Shown: positions 22,086 to 34,671, counted from the first letter of the stretch. The stretch: DNA of 64,000 bases from Anthopleura xanthogrammica (GCA_964019055.1 OZ025222.1:3399746-3463745); one strand, 5' to 3'. The notes: generated by a model not told the origin, from the letters alone. Program-made: numbers and translations.

Positions 22086-23560
22086 ATCTAGGTATGCTTC
22101 ATCGACATGAAAACTTATTACGGACATAAACATTCCGGGCTAGCTGTTAAAAAAATCCTTATAAAGTATTTTGTAGTCCGAAGAAGCTACTAAATAGAAA
22201 CCCTGCTTGATTTACAATTACTGCACGTACTATTAAGTAAAAAAACCCGTGTTTTTCAAAAAACCTTCCTTTGAAAGTTGTAACAAAAAGTAAAGCAAAA
22301 TTTATCTAAGTTTCACTGAGAACAAACGAAAAAGCACGAATAAACTTAAACACTAATAATTCTAGAAAAGACAAAAAAGTTTTGTATTTTTTGTACTCAA
22401 TAAATTAAACAATCGTTGAAGGAAAATAACTGTATTACTTACGTTGTTCCCGGAGATTTTAAATTCCATTATACTTCTGTATTTCAATCTCAAAGTATAT
22501 ACTTAGATTTGAAGGCTTCAAAACTTTGCTAGTTGTTTACTTGCACACGATGCCGAGAAATAATTTTTTGAAATTCGAAAAGCAAGCCGTGGCGCAGTCG
22601 CTTTTTTCTCACTTCGCCCCAGCATTCTTGTTTTGAATTTGATTACAGCAGCTATCAAACAACATTTGTAGAGACTTTATTCAAAAGCATATTGAATAAT
22701 TTAAGTCTTTCTGAAAGCATATTTTCAAACCATATGAAATTTGAATAGATTACTCACTGAAGGTAATGACGTCACAACCCACTAATTCTACGCTTGGGCT
22801 ACCTGTGGTGAGCCGTGAGTTGAATGACTTTATAAGAGATCGATCTAAGGGTCAACTGAAATGCATGCGTTCGATTTAAAATACTGATTTCTCATTACTC
22901 TTCAGTTCTTAACATCAAAATGAAAGCCCCAATACACTTCTTTGTACCTCATGTTTATTTGTAGTAGTGTTGTTGAGTCAAACCATTAATAGCATCAGAG
23001 AATCGGGTCGGTAAAACTCAAATGAAGTCAGGACATCCCATCGGTTTGATTTAGCTTGGAGCGCGTAGAAATTCTTTAACACAAGAATTAAAAATATTGG
23101 CCATGGCTAGCTTTTTCCTTTTGTACTGATACTACAGATAATACTGCTTTAAATAGCTGAGTCAAAGCACGAGTAGTTAATCAAAGTTAGCGGATTTGCC
23201 GTGAGCAATGCAAATTCTTCAGAATTCCGGGTTTGATGAGAATTATCCTTGTTTACGAATAAATTAAAAATTCTGACTCGGCTCACTCTTGAATTACGGC
23301 AGTCAACGAAATAGAGCATGCGTAGACATTAATTTATGTCACGTGATAAGCTAGCTCCGCCCTCTCTTAACCACTTAGAAACGTAGTGACATTGATTGAC
23401 AGTTGGCACATGCTAATTGATCGGACTATTGACAGGAACCCTGTAGTAGATGCCAACCAAGGCCTCTTGGGTAAAGTTCTGAAGACCCCTGGGTACTATT
23501 GCGCAACTTTGCCATTTTGTCGCGAAGGAATCATAAAGAAAAAAAAAAAAAAGGAAAAAA
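22086..23560. other. Spacer with no recognised gene
   Basis: AT-rich sequence. Short ORFs only, none with a domain or good splice sites. An A-rich tract lies at 23539-23566. Confidence 0.5.
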
Positions 23561-23562
23561 AA

Positions 23563-23695
23563 AAAGGCATTTTATGGCTGGTTTACCACAGGTAACCCAG
23601 TTTTAAAAAGGCATTTTATGACTGGTTTACCACAGGTAACCCATTAAAAACCAAGTTATTTTATGAGTGGCTTGCCACAGGCAACTCAATAAAAA
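23563..23695. repeat. Roughly 47-bp repeat, three copies, ending at the duplication break
   Basis: Copies contain GGTTTACCACAGGTAACCCA or a variant and a TTTTATG(A/G)CTGG lead. The array stops next to 23704, where the unit-2 segmental duplication starts. Confidence 0.75.
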
Positions 23696-23703
23696 TTCAT
23701 TTA

Positions 23704-24790
23704 ATCTTCAAGAAGCTGTTTGATGCTCAGTAGATCATACGACCTCCAAAAAATCATGTGTCCTTCACCAAACCAGGTGACATTCCACATGACATTTGGC
23801 CCTCAAACACGAAACCCTAAACAAGCAACCTTTTTTCTGGGAATCGAAACTCTTGTAGTCTACGATAGCGATTTACTGATCAAAGAAAGTTTTGACGGCG
23901 AGGTTTAATTCCCTGAAGTGTTTATTGAACTGCTTTTGTGGTTTGTAAATTAGATTCTTACACATTCAACTCCGGTTCGTAAGTTGATACGAAGCGAAGT
24001 GTCGTGTAGATTTCGGCGTTGGGCGTCTGCTGCTACTAAGCGCAGATTCATATGTACTACGCCTAAAAAAACAAAAGTGGCGAGGTTACGAGCAGGAGAG
24101 CCCGACGCTCAAGGAAGAGAAAACCTCTAATCACCGAACACAGATTGTGGGTGGGTCGGGGGGGGGGGGGGGGGGGTTACAAAACCCTCTTGTCTTCTTG
24201 CCAGATTTCTTGCGAGTGGTAGATAATTTATGCGGGTGGTATTTAAATTGGATGAGTAACCAATAGGAAGACAAGGATTATCATAACAATGGATCGCATT
24301 GACAATATAATATATGCAAATGACTTTGAATAGAAGTTCTATAAATTCCCCATCTAGAAAAAACGTACCCATAGCCTTACACTTATTTAAGGAAACTTTC
24401 AGTGTCGGTTGGAAATCTGAAATCTGAGATATCATCGCCCAAAAGCGGCGTCATATTTATATATTAACTTGTTGCGAGCTACTAATTAAAAAGACGAAAC
24501 AATTATCACTATCCTTCATAATTACATTCACAGTGCACATCGCACGTTTTCTTTTCGGTCTCAAATTTCAGATCTCCGACAACCAACTTTTTTGAAATAG
24601 GAGTATACTTTAAAACAGTTTTAAAATGACTGTAGCTTATTAGCAGAAGTATTTAAGATTAAAATATTCATTAATATTAGCTATTTCGCTTGAAAGCTTA
24701 ATTGTGAAAATATCACAGGTAATTTATGCATACTCAATTGCAATATCATCTACTTTTGATAGAGCGTTTTGACATGACGTCAGAGCGGCC
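23704..24790. repeat. Segmental duplication, left end of unit 2
   Basis: Copy of 11192-13060 without the later insertions of unit 1. It serves as the empty-site reference for the elements at 11896 and 12607. Confidence 0.85.
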
Positions 24791-25115
24791 ATATTTTATA
24801 CGAAAACTGTTCTAATATTTAGTAAAGCAATAGACCCATTGCAGCACTTCGAAATGCAGCTCAATTTGGAGGACAAAACGATAGGTTTCCATTTTTCAGG
24901 AGATTGAAATTCTGTTGTTTTGTCAAAGGGGTCTATAGACCCCTTTCACGTGACGTCAAAGCAGCTCAATTTGGAGGACAAATTAAAACAAAAGAATTTC
25001 AATCTCCAGAGAATTGCAACCTATTGTTTTGTCCTCCAAATTGAGCTGCATTCCGACGTCCGGCAAGGGGTCTATATGGCCGCCTTGTCGTGACATAAGT
25101 GAAAACCATCTATTG
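24760..25115. mobile_element. Nested inverted repeats (GGTCTATAGACCCC centre)
   Basis: GGAGGACAAAACGATAGG and CCTATTGTTTTGTCCTCC bracket ATTGAAATTCT and AGAATTTCAATCTCC arms around a perfect GGGGTCTATAGACCCC palindrome. Outer ends GACGTCAGAGCGGCCATAT and TATGGCCGCC also pair. Confidence 0.7.
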
Positions 25116-25854
25116 CTAGCCATTTTGGTTGAGTAAAGTTCAATCAAGATGGCGGCTATGAATTAATGTGAAGCAACTACTGCTAGTTTATTCTCTTCTA
25201 ATCGCCGTTTTTACAATCCCTATAATGCTTTGCTTTTCGGAAAGGCGGGCAACCGGTCAAAAAACTCATGAAATTAACCGTTCTTCAATCAAATATACAC
25301 TGCCTGCTTTTATCAGCGAGTAAGATACTGATTATCAGTTCATTTTTAGTTCATTTTTCACGTTTAGAAAATCAAGAGATTTAGTAGTTTTACAGAAAAT
25401 ACATTGACCTATGAAAAAATGCTCGAAGTTTACTTTAAAGTGTTCTTCAAAATTATTTCGTTTTATTTCTGGTTGCTTCTTGTACATCTCTAAATGTCAT
25501 GAGATGCATTTACAACCTCTTCTGATCAGCTAGCCTTCAGCATAATTTCATCAAATTTTAAGTTTTAAGTTTTAAGCAACCCCCAAGCAAAAGTGCTGGC
25601 ATTCGTAAATTTTTCGAGCCGTGCAAGACAAAAATCGCGAGTATGGTCCATCTGCATATTTCTACCCGCGATTAACAAATAAGTAATGTTACTTTTTGAG
25701 AAATGTTTATCAACATGGCTACTGCAGTAACCAATGCGAGATGCCTAACCAAAGTACATTGGACCATTACATAAAAGCATACCCCTATCCTTCCTCAGCA
25801 AAAGATGTATATTTTTTTCCATCTCCTAGCTCCACATGTTTTCATGTTTTGGAA

Positions 25855-26540
25855 AGGTACCCAAGCATTTTCACTCTTACCTTTTGGAAGATGTGCCTTT
25901 TGGAAAGGCCCTCAAAGATTTCCACTTGACTCTTATCTTTTGGAAGATGTTCCTTTTGGAAAGGCCCTCAAAGATTTCCACTTGACTCTTACCTTTTGGA
26001 AGATGTTCCTTTTGGAAAGGCCCTCAAAGATTTCCACTTGACTCTTATCTTTTGGAAGATGTTCCTTTTGGAAAGGCCCTCAAAGATTTCCACTTGACTC
26101 TTACCTTTTGGAAGATGTGCCTTTTGGAAAGGCCCTTAAAGATTTCCATTTGACTCTTATCTTTTGGAAGATGTTCCTTTTGGAAAGGCCCTCAAAGATT
26201 TCCATTTGACTCTTATCTTTTGGAAGATGTTCCTTTTGGAAAAGCCCTCAAAGATTTCCACTTGACTCTTATCTTTTGGAAGATGTTCCTTTTGGAAAGG
26301 CCCTCAAAGATTTCCACTTGACTCTTATCTTTTGGAAGATGTTCCTTTTGGAAAAGCCCTCAAAGATTTCCACTTGACTCTTATCTTTTGGAAGATGTTC
26401 CTTTTGGAAAGGCCCTCAAAGATTTCCACTTGACTCTCATCTTTTGGAAGATGTTACTTTTGGAAAGGCCCTCAAAGATTTCTACTTAACTCTTACCTTT
26501 TAGAAGATGGTCATTTTTGGAAAGGCCCTCAAGAAAATAA
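25855..26540. repeat. 56-bp minisatellite, about 12 copies
   Basis: The unit contains TTTTGGAAGATGTTCC, TTTTGGAAAGGCCCTCAAAG and ATTTCCACTTGACTCTTATC. It is present only in unit 2, inside a roughly 2.7-kb stretch (24.80-27.47 kb) that unit 1 lacks. Confidence 0.95.
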
Positions 26541-26959
26541 GCTTGCTAATCACCACCGCAAGTACATTAGTGGCAAGTGCAACAGGGTCGAACTGAAAGC
26601 ATGTAATACCCATGGATACCCAGGATTTCCACTGGGATCTTCATCCTTTAGATAATGGTGTTTTCGCGGCCTTTCAAGGATTTTCCCTTTAATTGACCGC
26701 CCACTCTGAAGAAACGTTTGGAATTTCGCCTTGAGTCATAACTGACCTCAGAGTGTGAAAATGATCTTAGATTATAGTGTAATAGCAGATGATATCAGAG
26801 CTACACTCAATTGCTTTCAAACGTAACAATTGACCCAAGTCGTGGCATTTGGGTCAGTTTCTATACAACTGCTGTATTGTTGACCCAAATGCCTCGTCTT
26901 GAAGCAGTTGTTTGAGGGCAGTAGAGTGAAACTCTGATAACTGCTATTACTTAATTAAT

Positions 26960-27135
26960 AATCGTTTATAATATATACTGAAATCTAATGTAGTAATAGT
27001 AATAGCCAACTGGCTTTGTATAGCTCTTCAGTTAATCCAGTTGGCTCGCACCTTTATGTAAGGATATAAATATTTTGTAATTTAAATGTATATTTAAATT
27101 AAGGTGCAAATAAAATCATTGTCACTGTCATTGTA
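26960..27135 (+). mobile_element. Probable 3' tail of a LINE or SINE
   Basis: An AT-rich stretch ending AAATAAAATCATTGTCACTGTCATTG, i.e. a poly(A)-signal-like motif followed by a short ATTGTC tandem tail, as in non-LTR retroelement ends. No reverse-transcriptase reading frame is attached. Confidence 0.4.
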
Positions 27136-27152
27136 GTTTCAAAGTAAATTCA

Positions 27153-27230
27153 CAGTCAAAGGACATGAAGCACGCCGTCTTATAATGCCTATAATGCCGT
27201 CTTGGGGGCACGCTTCATGTCCTTCGACTG
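27153..27230. mobile_element. 78-bp mariner-like micro-MITE
   Basis: CAGTCAAAGGACATGAAGC on the left pairs with GCTTCATGTCCTTCGACTG on the right. TA follows on the right; the left flank is CA. Almost no internal sequence remains. Confidence 0.75.
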
Positions 27231-27470
27231 TAAAGTAATTATGCCAAACAATTCATGAAAAAATTTAAGAGAAATCGTAAATGTACTAGGAGCAAACGGC
27301 TAAAAATCTATATCCTGATTTGGTTGCATACATTTGTGTTTGATAAGATAAGATACTAGCGTTCGACCTTCTTGAACATAAACGTGAGGCTCACCATTTT
27401 TTGATGCCCTATTACAGCGCTTCCTAATCACACGCGCGAAATCGCACAATTTGTCGTCGCAACAAAATAA

Positions 27471-27591
27471 GGTTTTGGTGGACGTCAATCAAAGTGTTTC
27501 CATGAAATTGGCAGAAAAAAAGGGTTTTCAAGGGCACGTGCCTGTGGAATGCCATAGAAACGCCATGATTGACGTCCACTGAAACCTACTT
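27471..27591. mobile_element. Second copy of the GGTTTTGGTGGACGTC MITE
   Basis: Same arms and core as 13100-13250. It marks where the unit 1/unit 2 alignment resumes after the unit-2-specific stretch. Confidence 0.75.
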
Positions 27592-29265
27592 CGTCGCGAC
27601 GACAAATTGGGCGATTTCGCGCGTGTGATTTGCATGGAAGCGCTGTAAGGTCTTCTGGTCATATTTTATCTTTACTTACGAAGTAATTGTGAATGTAAGA
27701 TTAGGCAGCAGCCACTAAACAGAGGAGGTAGGTTGGTGCAAAGCGTCTTCAGGTCGGTAAAGAATGACTACTTTTCAGGTGGAGTTAAGGGGGCACATGA
27801 ATTCATACAAGCAGTGCAGCATCAAAGACGTCTTGACAGCGGGACTGGAGGGTCAGAAAATCGTGTTCTCAGTTAGGAATATTTGAACATAGCATGTTAG
27901 GATTTGCAGCAACCTCACTCCTCTCTGCTCCTCTAAATTAATAAGTCTTATAATCGATCAATGCGAAGTATCAACATCTTCAATTTTCCCCAAAGACTAA
28001 TTCCTGTATCTTGAAATAAAGGCTAATTGTTTTATCATGTAAATGTGTGCCAATAAATAAACTGAAAGCAGAAGGCCCTCAAAAAGTTAACGTGAATTTT
28101 GTTTGACGCAAGATGTAATAAAATCAATAATTATCGTATTAAGCAAATGTACCGAGAATTACACTCCTCCCCGACCAATTTCTCGGGTTATCCCCAAGTT
28201 AAACGTTGTAGGGCGTTCCATAGGAATAAATTGGTAGAGGAAGAGGGATAAGAGTTGATACTTCGCATTTCTGATTTTCTGATCACCCGACAAATGAGCT
28301 TCTTTGCATCAGGTCCTGTTTGCATAAGAATTCCAATTCGTCAGTCGGTTTTGTCTGTGAAGGGAAATTAAAATTGCGAGAAGAAATTAGTAGAGGTTTT
28401 GAAATCCTCTTTACTGAGCAGCCCGTATTTGACTAGAGCTAGCTGTCGTTTTAGACCCAATATGATGAGATCAATACGTCAAGAATTAAACAGCCGAACC
28501 ATAACGTCTAGAAATTAAAGTACGCGAAGATATGCACTTAGTAATAGCCAACGACCACCGATGCGAAGTTGCACATGAAAGTTTTGTTCTTAATTCCAAT
28601 CAGTTAAATTACTGTTTTAAAGATTCTTTGAGGCCCTTTTGTACTGGGGATTTTTGCAGCGATTTCTGTGGCGATTTTCGTGGCGATTTTTGAAAAATTA
28701 TTAAAGTTTCTTTTTCTGCTTCTAAAGGAAAATTTTCCAAGTAATCTTAGTGTCCTGGATAAAATTATACAAGTTATTTCTTTACCATTTTTGGCCATGA
28801 CCCAATTCGCCTAAAACATCGCATCTAAAATTGCCAATGTAAACTGGTCTTTAAGACAAATTGCCCTAGCTATTTCACTATAATGTCACTATGATGGGAA
28901 AGTGATTTCTTGCGCTATTTTGGCTCCTCTAAAAATTCATCTGACAATTTTTCCTCCTACATTTTCTATTGAAATGTAAGTATTTTAACAGACGAAAATA
29001 ACAGAGTAATTTTTTTCTACTATTTCCTTTGATTTCCCTGTTCCATTTTTGCAGGGCTCGGTTTCCCAGAGTGCTTTGTGAGCTTTGATGCATATTGCCT
29101 ATTGGACACTTTATTGATTACATAGACAAACACGCTCCAGATTTTCGTGTATCTTTCGTGAACAAACACCACATAATTGAAGGTTACTCGATAATCATGC
29201 GCCCGGTGCGTTAAGAAGTATTAATTTGAGGTATTAATCCTTACCTATATCAGGAATGAATGAAA

Positions 29266-31991
29266 TCAGCGCACGGAGATCTGCCAGATATCTCCTATAG
29301 TGTATGGTCCTGGTGCCAAATAAGCATCGTCACAAAGGTACCTGTATCCAATATTATCGCCGATATAGTTACTCGCTCCGTAAAAGTGTGTTGGAGGTAA
29401 ATCCAGACAAAACGGTATCGTACCAAGGCGGCTTGGTCCATTGTGATTTTGGTAGCTCCACTGGTTGACCAAGAAAGTAGGTGTACTTGAACCACCAGCT
29501 GTCGCTGTACCCCATCTGGCACAATTCTGACTCAGAATGGATGTGTCCTCGGGTAGTCTATCAAACGAGCCACAAGCGGTGGGGTAAACTGTGGCTGCCG
29601 CAGGACCGGTAAAGAAACTCACTACAGCTTGTCCAGCGTTGTCGTTCTTGGTCATGATGCTCAATACTCTACCCACGGATTTCTTGTGGCAATAGAAATG
29701 AATCTGGTTGAATCCCATCTTGTTCTTGATATCCATCAAAGCTTCAACTTTAGGTATAACCCAATTGCTGTTCATGTCGTGCAAGGCAATGATGTTGAGG
29801 TCAGGAAACCTGTCCCAAATCAAAGGTTTGGTTGTGGTTTGGAAGATATTTTTCTTTACGATCGTCCAGCCTCCTGTGTTAACAAATTAATGATTTCAGG
29901 GGTCAAAAACAATGCAATCTGTTATATTTTGATTGATATCTTGGCTTCGATACATTGTATTGGCTAATATTTTAACCTGGACTTTTGACCTCATGTTGCA
30001 TTCATTGAGTATCTGGACCCCCTTTGACCTCATGTTGCATTCATTGAGTATCTGGACCCCCTTTGACCTCATGTTGCATTCATTGAGTATCTGGATCCCC
30101 TTTGACCTCATGTTGCATTCATTGATTATCTGGACCCCCTTTGACCTTATGTTCCATTCACTGAGTATCTTGACCCCCTTTGAGCTCATGATCCATTTAT
30201 TGAGTATTTGGACCCCCTTTGACCTCATGTTCCATTCATTGCGTATCTGGACCCCCTTTGACCTCATGTTCCATTCATTGCGTATCTGGACCCCCTTTGA
30301 CCTCATGTTCCATTCATTAAGTATCTGGACCCTTTTGACCCCATGTTCCATTCATTCTGGACCTCATAAGTATCTGTAACCATTGAAAAATAACTTAAAA
30401 TAGACATATTGACGTACCTCCATCAGTTGTCATGTCACAGTAAGCATGTATTGGGGTTCCTGTGTTGGCCGGGTCTATCCAGTACACGCCTGTTCCAACC
30501 GAATTGTTTTTGTTCAGTATATCCAAACAGGATTTGGCAGGAGTATTTCTTGCTAAACCAATGCCGGCCGGTTCTGATGAGGGAATTAGAGGAGAATTTG
30601 AGAGACTTCGTGACAAATGGCAAAATTTATATCTCAATTTTAATTTGTCGGCCTGTTCATTTCTTATTCTCATGAGACCAGACGTGACGTGATCTGATGT
30701 GAGACAGTCTTGTGTTACTTAACGTGACGTGATGTAATGTCAGGTAATCTGATGTGACATGATGTCATGTGACGGGACGTGTTGCGATTTGATGTGACGG
30801 GACGTGATATGTGTAATGTGATGTGAGACATTCTCATGAGACCAGACGTGACTTGATCTGATGTGAGACAGTCTTGTGTTACCTAACGTGACGTGATGTG
30901 ATGTCAGGTATTCTGATGTGACCTGATGTCATGTCACGTAAGGTGTTGTTATGTATCATTGTCAAGTGATGCCATGTGATGTGACATGATGTCATGTCAC
31001 GTAAGGTGTTGTTATATATCATTGTCAAGTGATGTCATGTGATGTGACCTGATGTCATGTCACGTAAGGTGTTGCTATGTATCATTGTCAAGTAATGCCA
31101 TAAGATGTGACCTGATGTCATGTCACGTAAGGTGTTGTTATGTGTCATTGTCAAGTGATGCCATGTGATGTGACCTGATGTCATGTCACGTAAGGTGTTG
31201 TTATGTGTCATTGTCAAGTGATGCCATGTGATGTGACTTGATGTCATGTCACGTAAGGTGTTGTTATGTATCATTGTCAAGTGATGTCATGTGTTGTGAC
31301 CTGATGTCATGTCACGTAAGGTGTTGTTATGTATCATTGTCAAGTGATGTCATGTAATGTGACCTGATGTCATGTCACGTAAGGTGTTGTTATGTATCAT
31401 TGTCAAGTGATGTCATGTGATGTGACCTGATGTCATGTCACGTAAGGTGATGTAATGTATCATTGTCAAGTGATGCCATGTGATGTGACCTGATGTCATG
31501 TCACGTAAGGTGTTGTTATGTATCATTGTCATGTGATGTCATGTGTTGTGACATGATCCTACGTAACGTGATGTAATATAAAGTAAAGTTATATGATATG
31601 ACGTGACGCACTTGGTGACGTGACGTGACGTGACGTGACGTGACATTCTCGATGTTTTTCATTTTATTTCCTTCTTACCTGGTGTTCTAAACGCAGTATT
31701 GGTCGTGTAGATGCTGTTTGGTCTCTCTTTATAATGATCTGGTAGTGTCTCTTTGGTCTGTGTGTTCAGTTCACATGCTTTAGTCACCAAGTAAAAGTTC
31801 AGGCTCATACAACGTTCGTCTTTCTTGCATTCCATCACACAAGTAGGGTAATCTTGAGTGGTAAAGGTTTTGTACTGTGTAACAGTTAGAGCGTAGCCAT
31901 GCTGGGAAGTGATTTTTGGCAGACAGTGTTGCTGAAGACTGTTCTTTACTTCCATCACAATGATAGTGACAAGAAGGAAGAATCCAAAAAT
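29266..31991 (-). CDS. Secreted PAN/apple plus fibrinogen-like protein, gene B
   Basis: Exons 31991-31679 (313 bp), 30573-30418 (156 bp) and 29873-29266 (608 bp) have the same phases as gene A. The protein starts IFGFFLLVTIIVM (signal core), then the PAN domain (with DYPTC where the others have DYPAC, and NFYLV for NFHLV) and the fibrinogen-like start SCLDIL/YCDMTTDGGGW. The third exon lacks two codons: GDNIGYRY replaces GDNDNIGHRY. The acceptor before exon 1 is CAAAG rather than the TTTAG of gene C, a weaker site. No ATG is in frame; a TTG codon (32006-32004) is the only extension, so an upstream exon is expected. Upstream flank resembles gene C's. Confidence 0.8.
29985..30345. repeat. 39-bp minisatellite in intron 2 of gene B
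   Basis: About nine copies of the gene A unit, with more sequence variation (for example GAGCTCATGATCCATTTATT). Confidence 0.92.
30675..31650. repeat. 63-bp repeat in intron 1 of gene B
   Basis: About ten copies of a unit with GATGTCATGTCACGTAAGG, TGTTGTTATGTATCATTGTC and AAGTGATGCCATGTGATGTG, followed by a TGACG run. Gene C has about five copies; A and D have about one. Confidence 0.92.
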
Positions 31992-32078
31992 CTTTGAAAA
32001 ATACAATGAGATAAAGATGAGGAATGTATATTACTATACGAAGTGAACCATCGAAAGCTAATTACAGTCCCTATTTGC

Positions 32079-32280
32079 AATAGACCTCATCGGCTTGGGG
32101 GTAATGTTGTCCCATTTCAGACCACGTGTCATTCCCCAGAGCATCATTTCATTGTTTAACGGTTGCGCATGAGAAGATACATAAATATGGATACAACTCA
32201 AACAAAGAATCTTATTCTCAAGAGAATGACACGTGGTCTGAAATGGGACAACATTACACCCAAGCCGATGAGGTCTATTA
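32079..32280. mobile_element. MITE of about 200 bp with an empty site in unit C
   Basis: Near-perfect 55-bp arms from AATAGACCTCATCGGCTTGG inward to GACACGTGGTCTGAAATGGG. The paralogous position upstream of gene C (about 49096) reads TTTGCAATTGGTTAAACTG without it. Confidence 0.88.
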
Positions 32281-32321
32281 GTTAAACTGAATTCTGAATC
32301 CAACCCAAAGAAATCGTGCTT

Positions 32322-33765
32322 TCCAGATTCCATCTTTTGGATTCCAGATTGCACATCTTGGATTCCAGATTCCATCTTTTGGATTCCAGATTGCACATCT
32401 TGGATTCCAGATTACTCATCTTGGATTCCAGATTGCACATCTTGGATTCCAGATTACTCATCTTGGATTCCAGATTGCACATCTTGGATTCCAGATTCCA
32501 TCTTTTGGATTCCAGATTGCACATCTTGGATTCCAGATTGCACATCTTGGATTCCAGATTGCACATCATGGATTCCAGATTACTCATCTTGGATTCCAGA
32601 TTGCACATCATGGATTCCAGATTACTCATCTTGGATTCCAGATTGCATATCTTGGATTCCAGATTGCACATCTTGGATTCCAGATTGCACATCATGGATT
32701 CCAGATTACTCATCTTGGATTCCAGATTACTCATCTTGGATTCCAGATTGCACATCTTGGATTCCAGATTGCACATCATGGATTCCAGATTACTCATCTT
32801 GGATTCCAGATTGCACATCATGGATTCCAGATTACTCATCTTGGATTCCAGATTACTCATCTTGGATTCCAGATTGCATATCTTGGATTCCAGATTGCAC
32901 ATCATGGATTCCAGATTACTCATCTTGGATTCCAGATTACTCATCTTGGATTCCAGATTGCACATCATGGATTCCAGATTGCACATCATGGATTCCAGAT
33001 TGCACATCTTGGATTCCAGATTGCATATCTTGGATTCCAGATTGCACATCTTGGATTCCAGATTGCACATCATGGATTCCAGATTACTCATCTTGGATTC
33101 CAGATTGCACATCATGGATTCCAGATTGCACATCATGGATTCCAGATTGCACATCTTGGATTCCAGATTGCATATCTTGGATTCCAGATTGCACATCTTG
33201 GATTCCAGATTGCACATCATGGATTCCAGATTACTCATCTTGGATTCCAGATTGCATATCTTGGATTCCAGATTGCACATCTTGGATTCCAGATTGCACA
33301 TCATGGATTCCAGATTACTCATCTTGGATTCCAGATTGCACATCATGGATTCCAGATTGCACATCTTGGATTCCAGATTGCATATCTTGGATTCCAGATT
33401 GCACATCTTGGATTCCAGATTGCACATCTTGGATTCCAGATTGCACATCATGGATTCCAGATTACTCATCTTGGATTCCAGATTGCACATCATGGATTCC
33501 AGATTACTCATCTTGGATTCCAGATTGCATATCTTGGATTCCAGATTGCACATCTTGGATTCCAGATTGCACATCATGGATTCCAGATTACTCATCTTGG
33601 ATTCCAGATTGCACATCATGGATTCCAGATTACTCATCTTGGATTCCAGATTGCATATCTTGGATTCCAGATTGCACATCATGGATTCCAGATTACTCAT
33701 CTTGGATTCCAGATTACTCATCTTGGATTCCTGATTGCACATCTTGGATTCCAGATTGCACATGT
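32322..33765. repeat. 21-bp minisatellite, about 68 copies, open in both directions
   Basis: The unit is TTGGATTCCAGATTGCACATC with a few recurring variants (ACTCATC, GCATATC, CATGG). No stop occurs in one minus-strand frame (33763-32282) or in one plus-strand frame. Read on the minus strand it encodes heptads of MCNLESK type. The array is missing from the unit C flank, so it is not an exon of the cluster genes. Default call is a satellite; see findings. Confidence 0.95.
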
Positions 33766-33810
33766 ATAAGTTTTCTAAACTAACGAAACAGCGTCTTTTG
33801 AATCTTTTAA

Positions 33811-34608
33811 GGTGGCTCCAACTTAATTGGGAGTGAATTTCGAGATTTTAACTCGCTCGTATCGCATCCTAAACACTCGAATAATTCTGAATTTCGCACG
33901 TGTAGGACGTCCACGTGTAGTAGGTCAAACATTTAGGCTTCTAATTAACATTGTATTCGAAAATTGTTTTTTAATTCTCGTTGGCTGTTACGGGCGGATT
34001 TTCTAACAGTGGTGTTTCGAAATTTAGTCCTCCTCTTCGATTTCCTTGAAGGTTTCAGGTTCTTGGTAAATGGATTGTCATAATTTTATCTGCGCATGCG
34101 CATGCCGAGTTTGGAGTAAATTAAATCTTTCGATTTATTATTTATATTATATTTAAAAAATACTTAAGATAGTACGCGCGCTCTCATTGGTCGAGAGCTG
34201 TGTTTTCATCACGCTATGAAGGCACGGAAATGACGTAACAAGTATTTTTAAGTATTTTTTAAAAGAAATAAAACATTTTCTCCGATGCCTTCATAGCCTG
34301 GTGAAAACCTCGGCTACGCGTTTGGGAGAATTCTCGAGCAGGTGAATTCATTAAAGCACTGATCTGCTCTCGAATTCTCCCAAACGCGTAGCCTCGGTTT
34401 TCACCAGGCTATGAAGGCACGGAGAAAATGTTTTATTTCTTAAATATTATATAGTCAGTTTTTATATAGCTATTTTCATCGTGCAGCTACTTGCACTCGA
34501 TAGTTTTGCCCAGAAATTCAGAATTATCTGAGTGTTTTTGATGTAATACGAGCGAGTTAAAAAATATAAAGATATCCACCTGTCCTTCCAAATTAATTTG
34601 GGGCTACC
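33811..34608. mobile_element. TIR element of about 800 bp with nested foldback
   Basis: Left end GGTGGCTCCAACTTAATTGG and complement of the right end GGTAGCCCCAAATTAATTTGG match. A stronger inner block, AACTCGCTCGTATcgcatc on the left, pairs with gatgtaatACGAGCGAGTT on the right. A second foldback (34263-34442) is nested inside. Unit C keeps only the right terminus (from about 49138). Confidence 0.75.
34263..34442. mobile_element. Near-perfect foldback, 80-bp arms
   Basis: Arms 34263-34342 and 34363-34442 are almost exactly complementary (AAGAAATAAAACATTTTCTCC at the outer edge, GGGAGAATTC near the loop), with a 20-bp loop. A partial third copy of the arm lies just upstream (CACGCTATGAAGGCACGGAA, about 34210). 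Confidence 0.85.
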
Positions 34609-34671
34609 TTTACACATTGATGAGTCCGAAACGTCAGTACAATTTCAATTTTTTTTCACTGTGTTAATTTA

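Noticed and set aside
25696..26041. ORFs with WKMCLLERPSKIS repeats
   Set aside because: Translation of the 56-bp minisatellite.
30675..31650. CRISPR-like array suggested by regular 63-bp repeats
   Set aside because: The repeats are contiguous with no unique spacers and lie in a eukaryotic intron.
32316..33734. 472-codon LHILDSR ORF on the plus strand
   Set aside because: Opposite strand of the 21-bp satellite; open only because 21 is a multiple of 3. The minus-strand heptad ORF is kept only as a finding.
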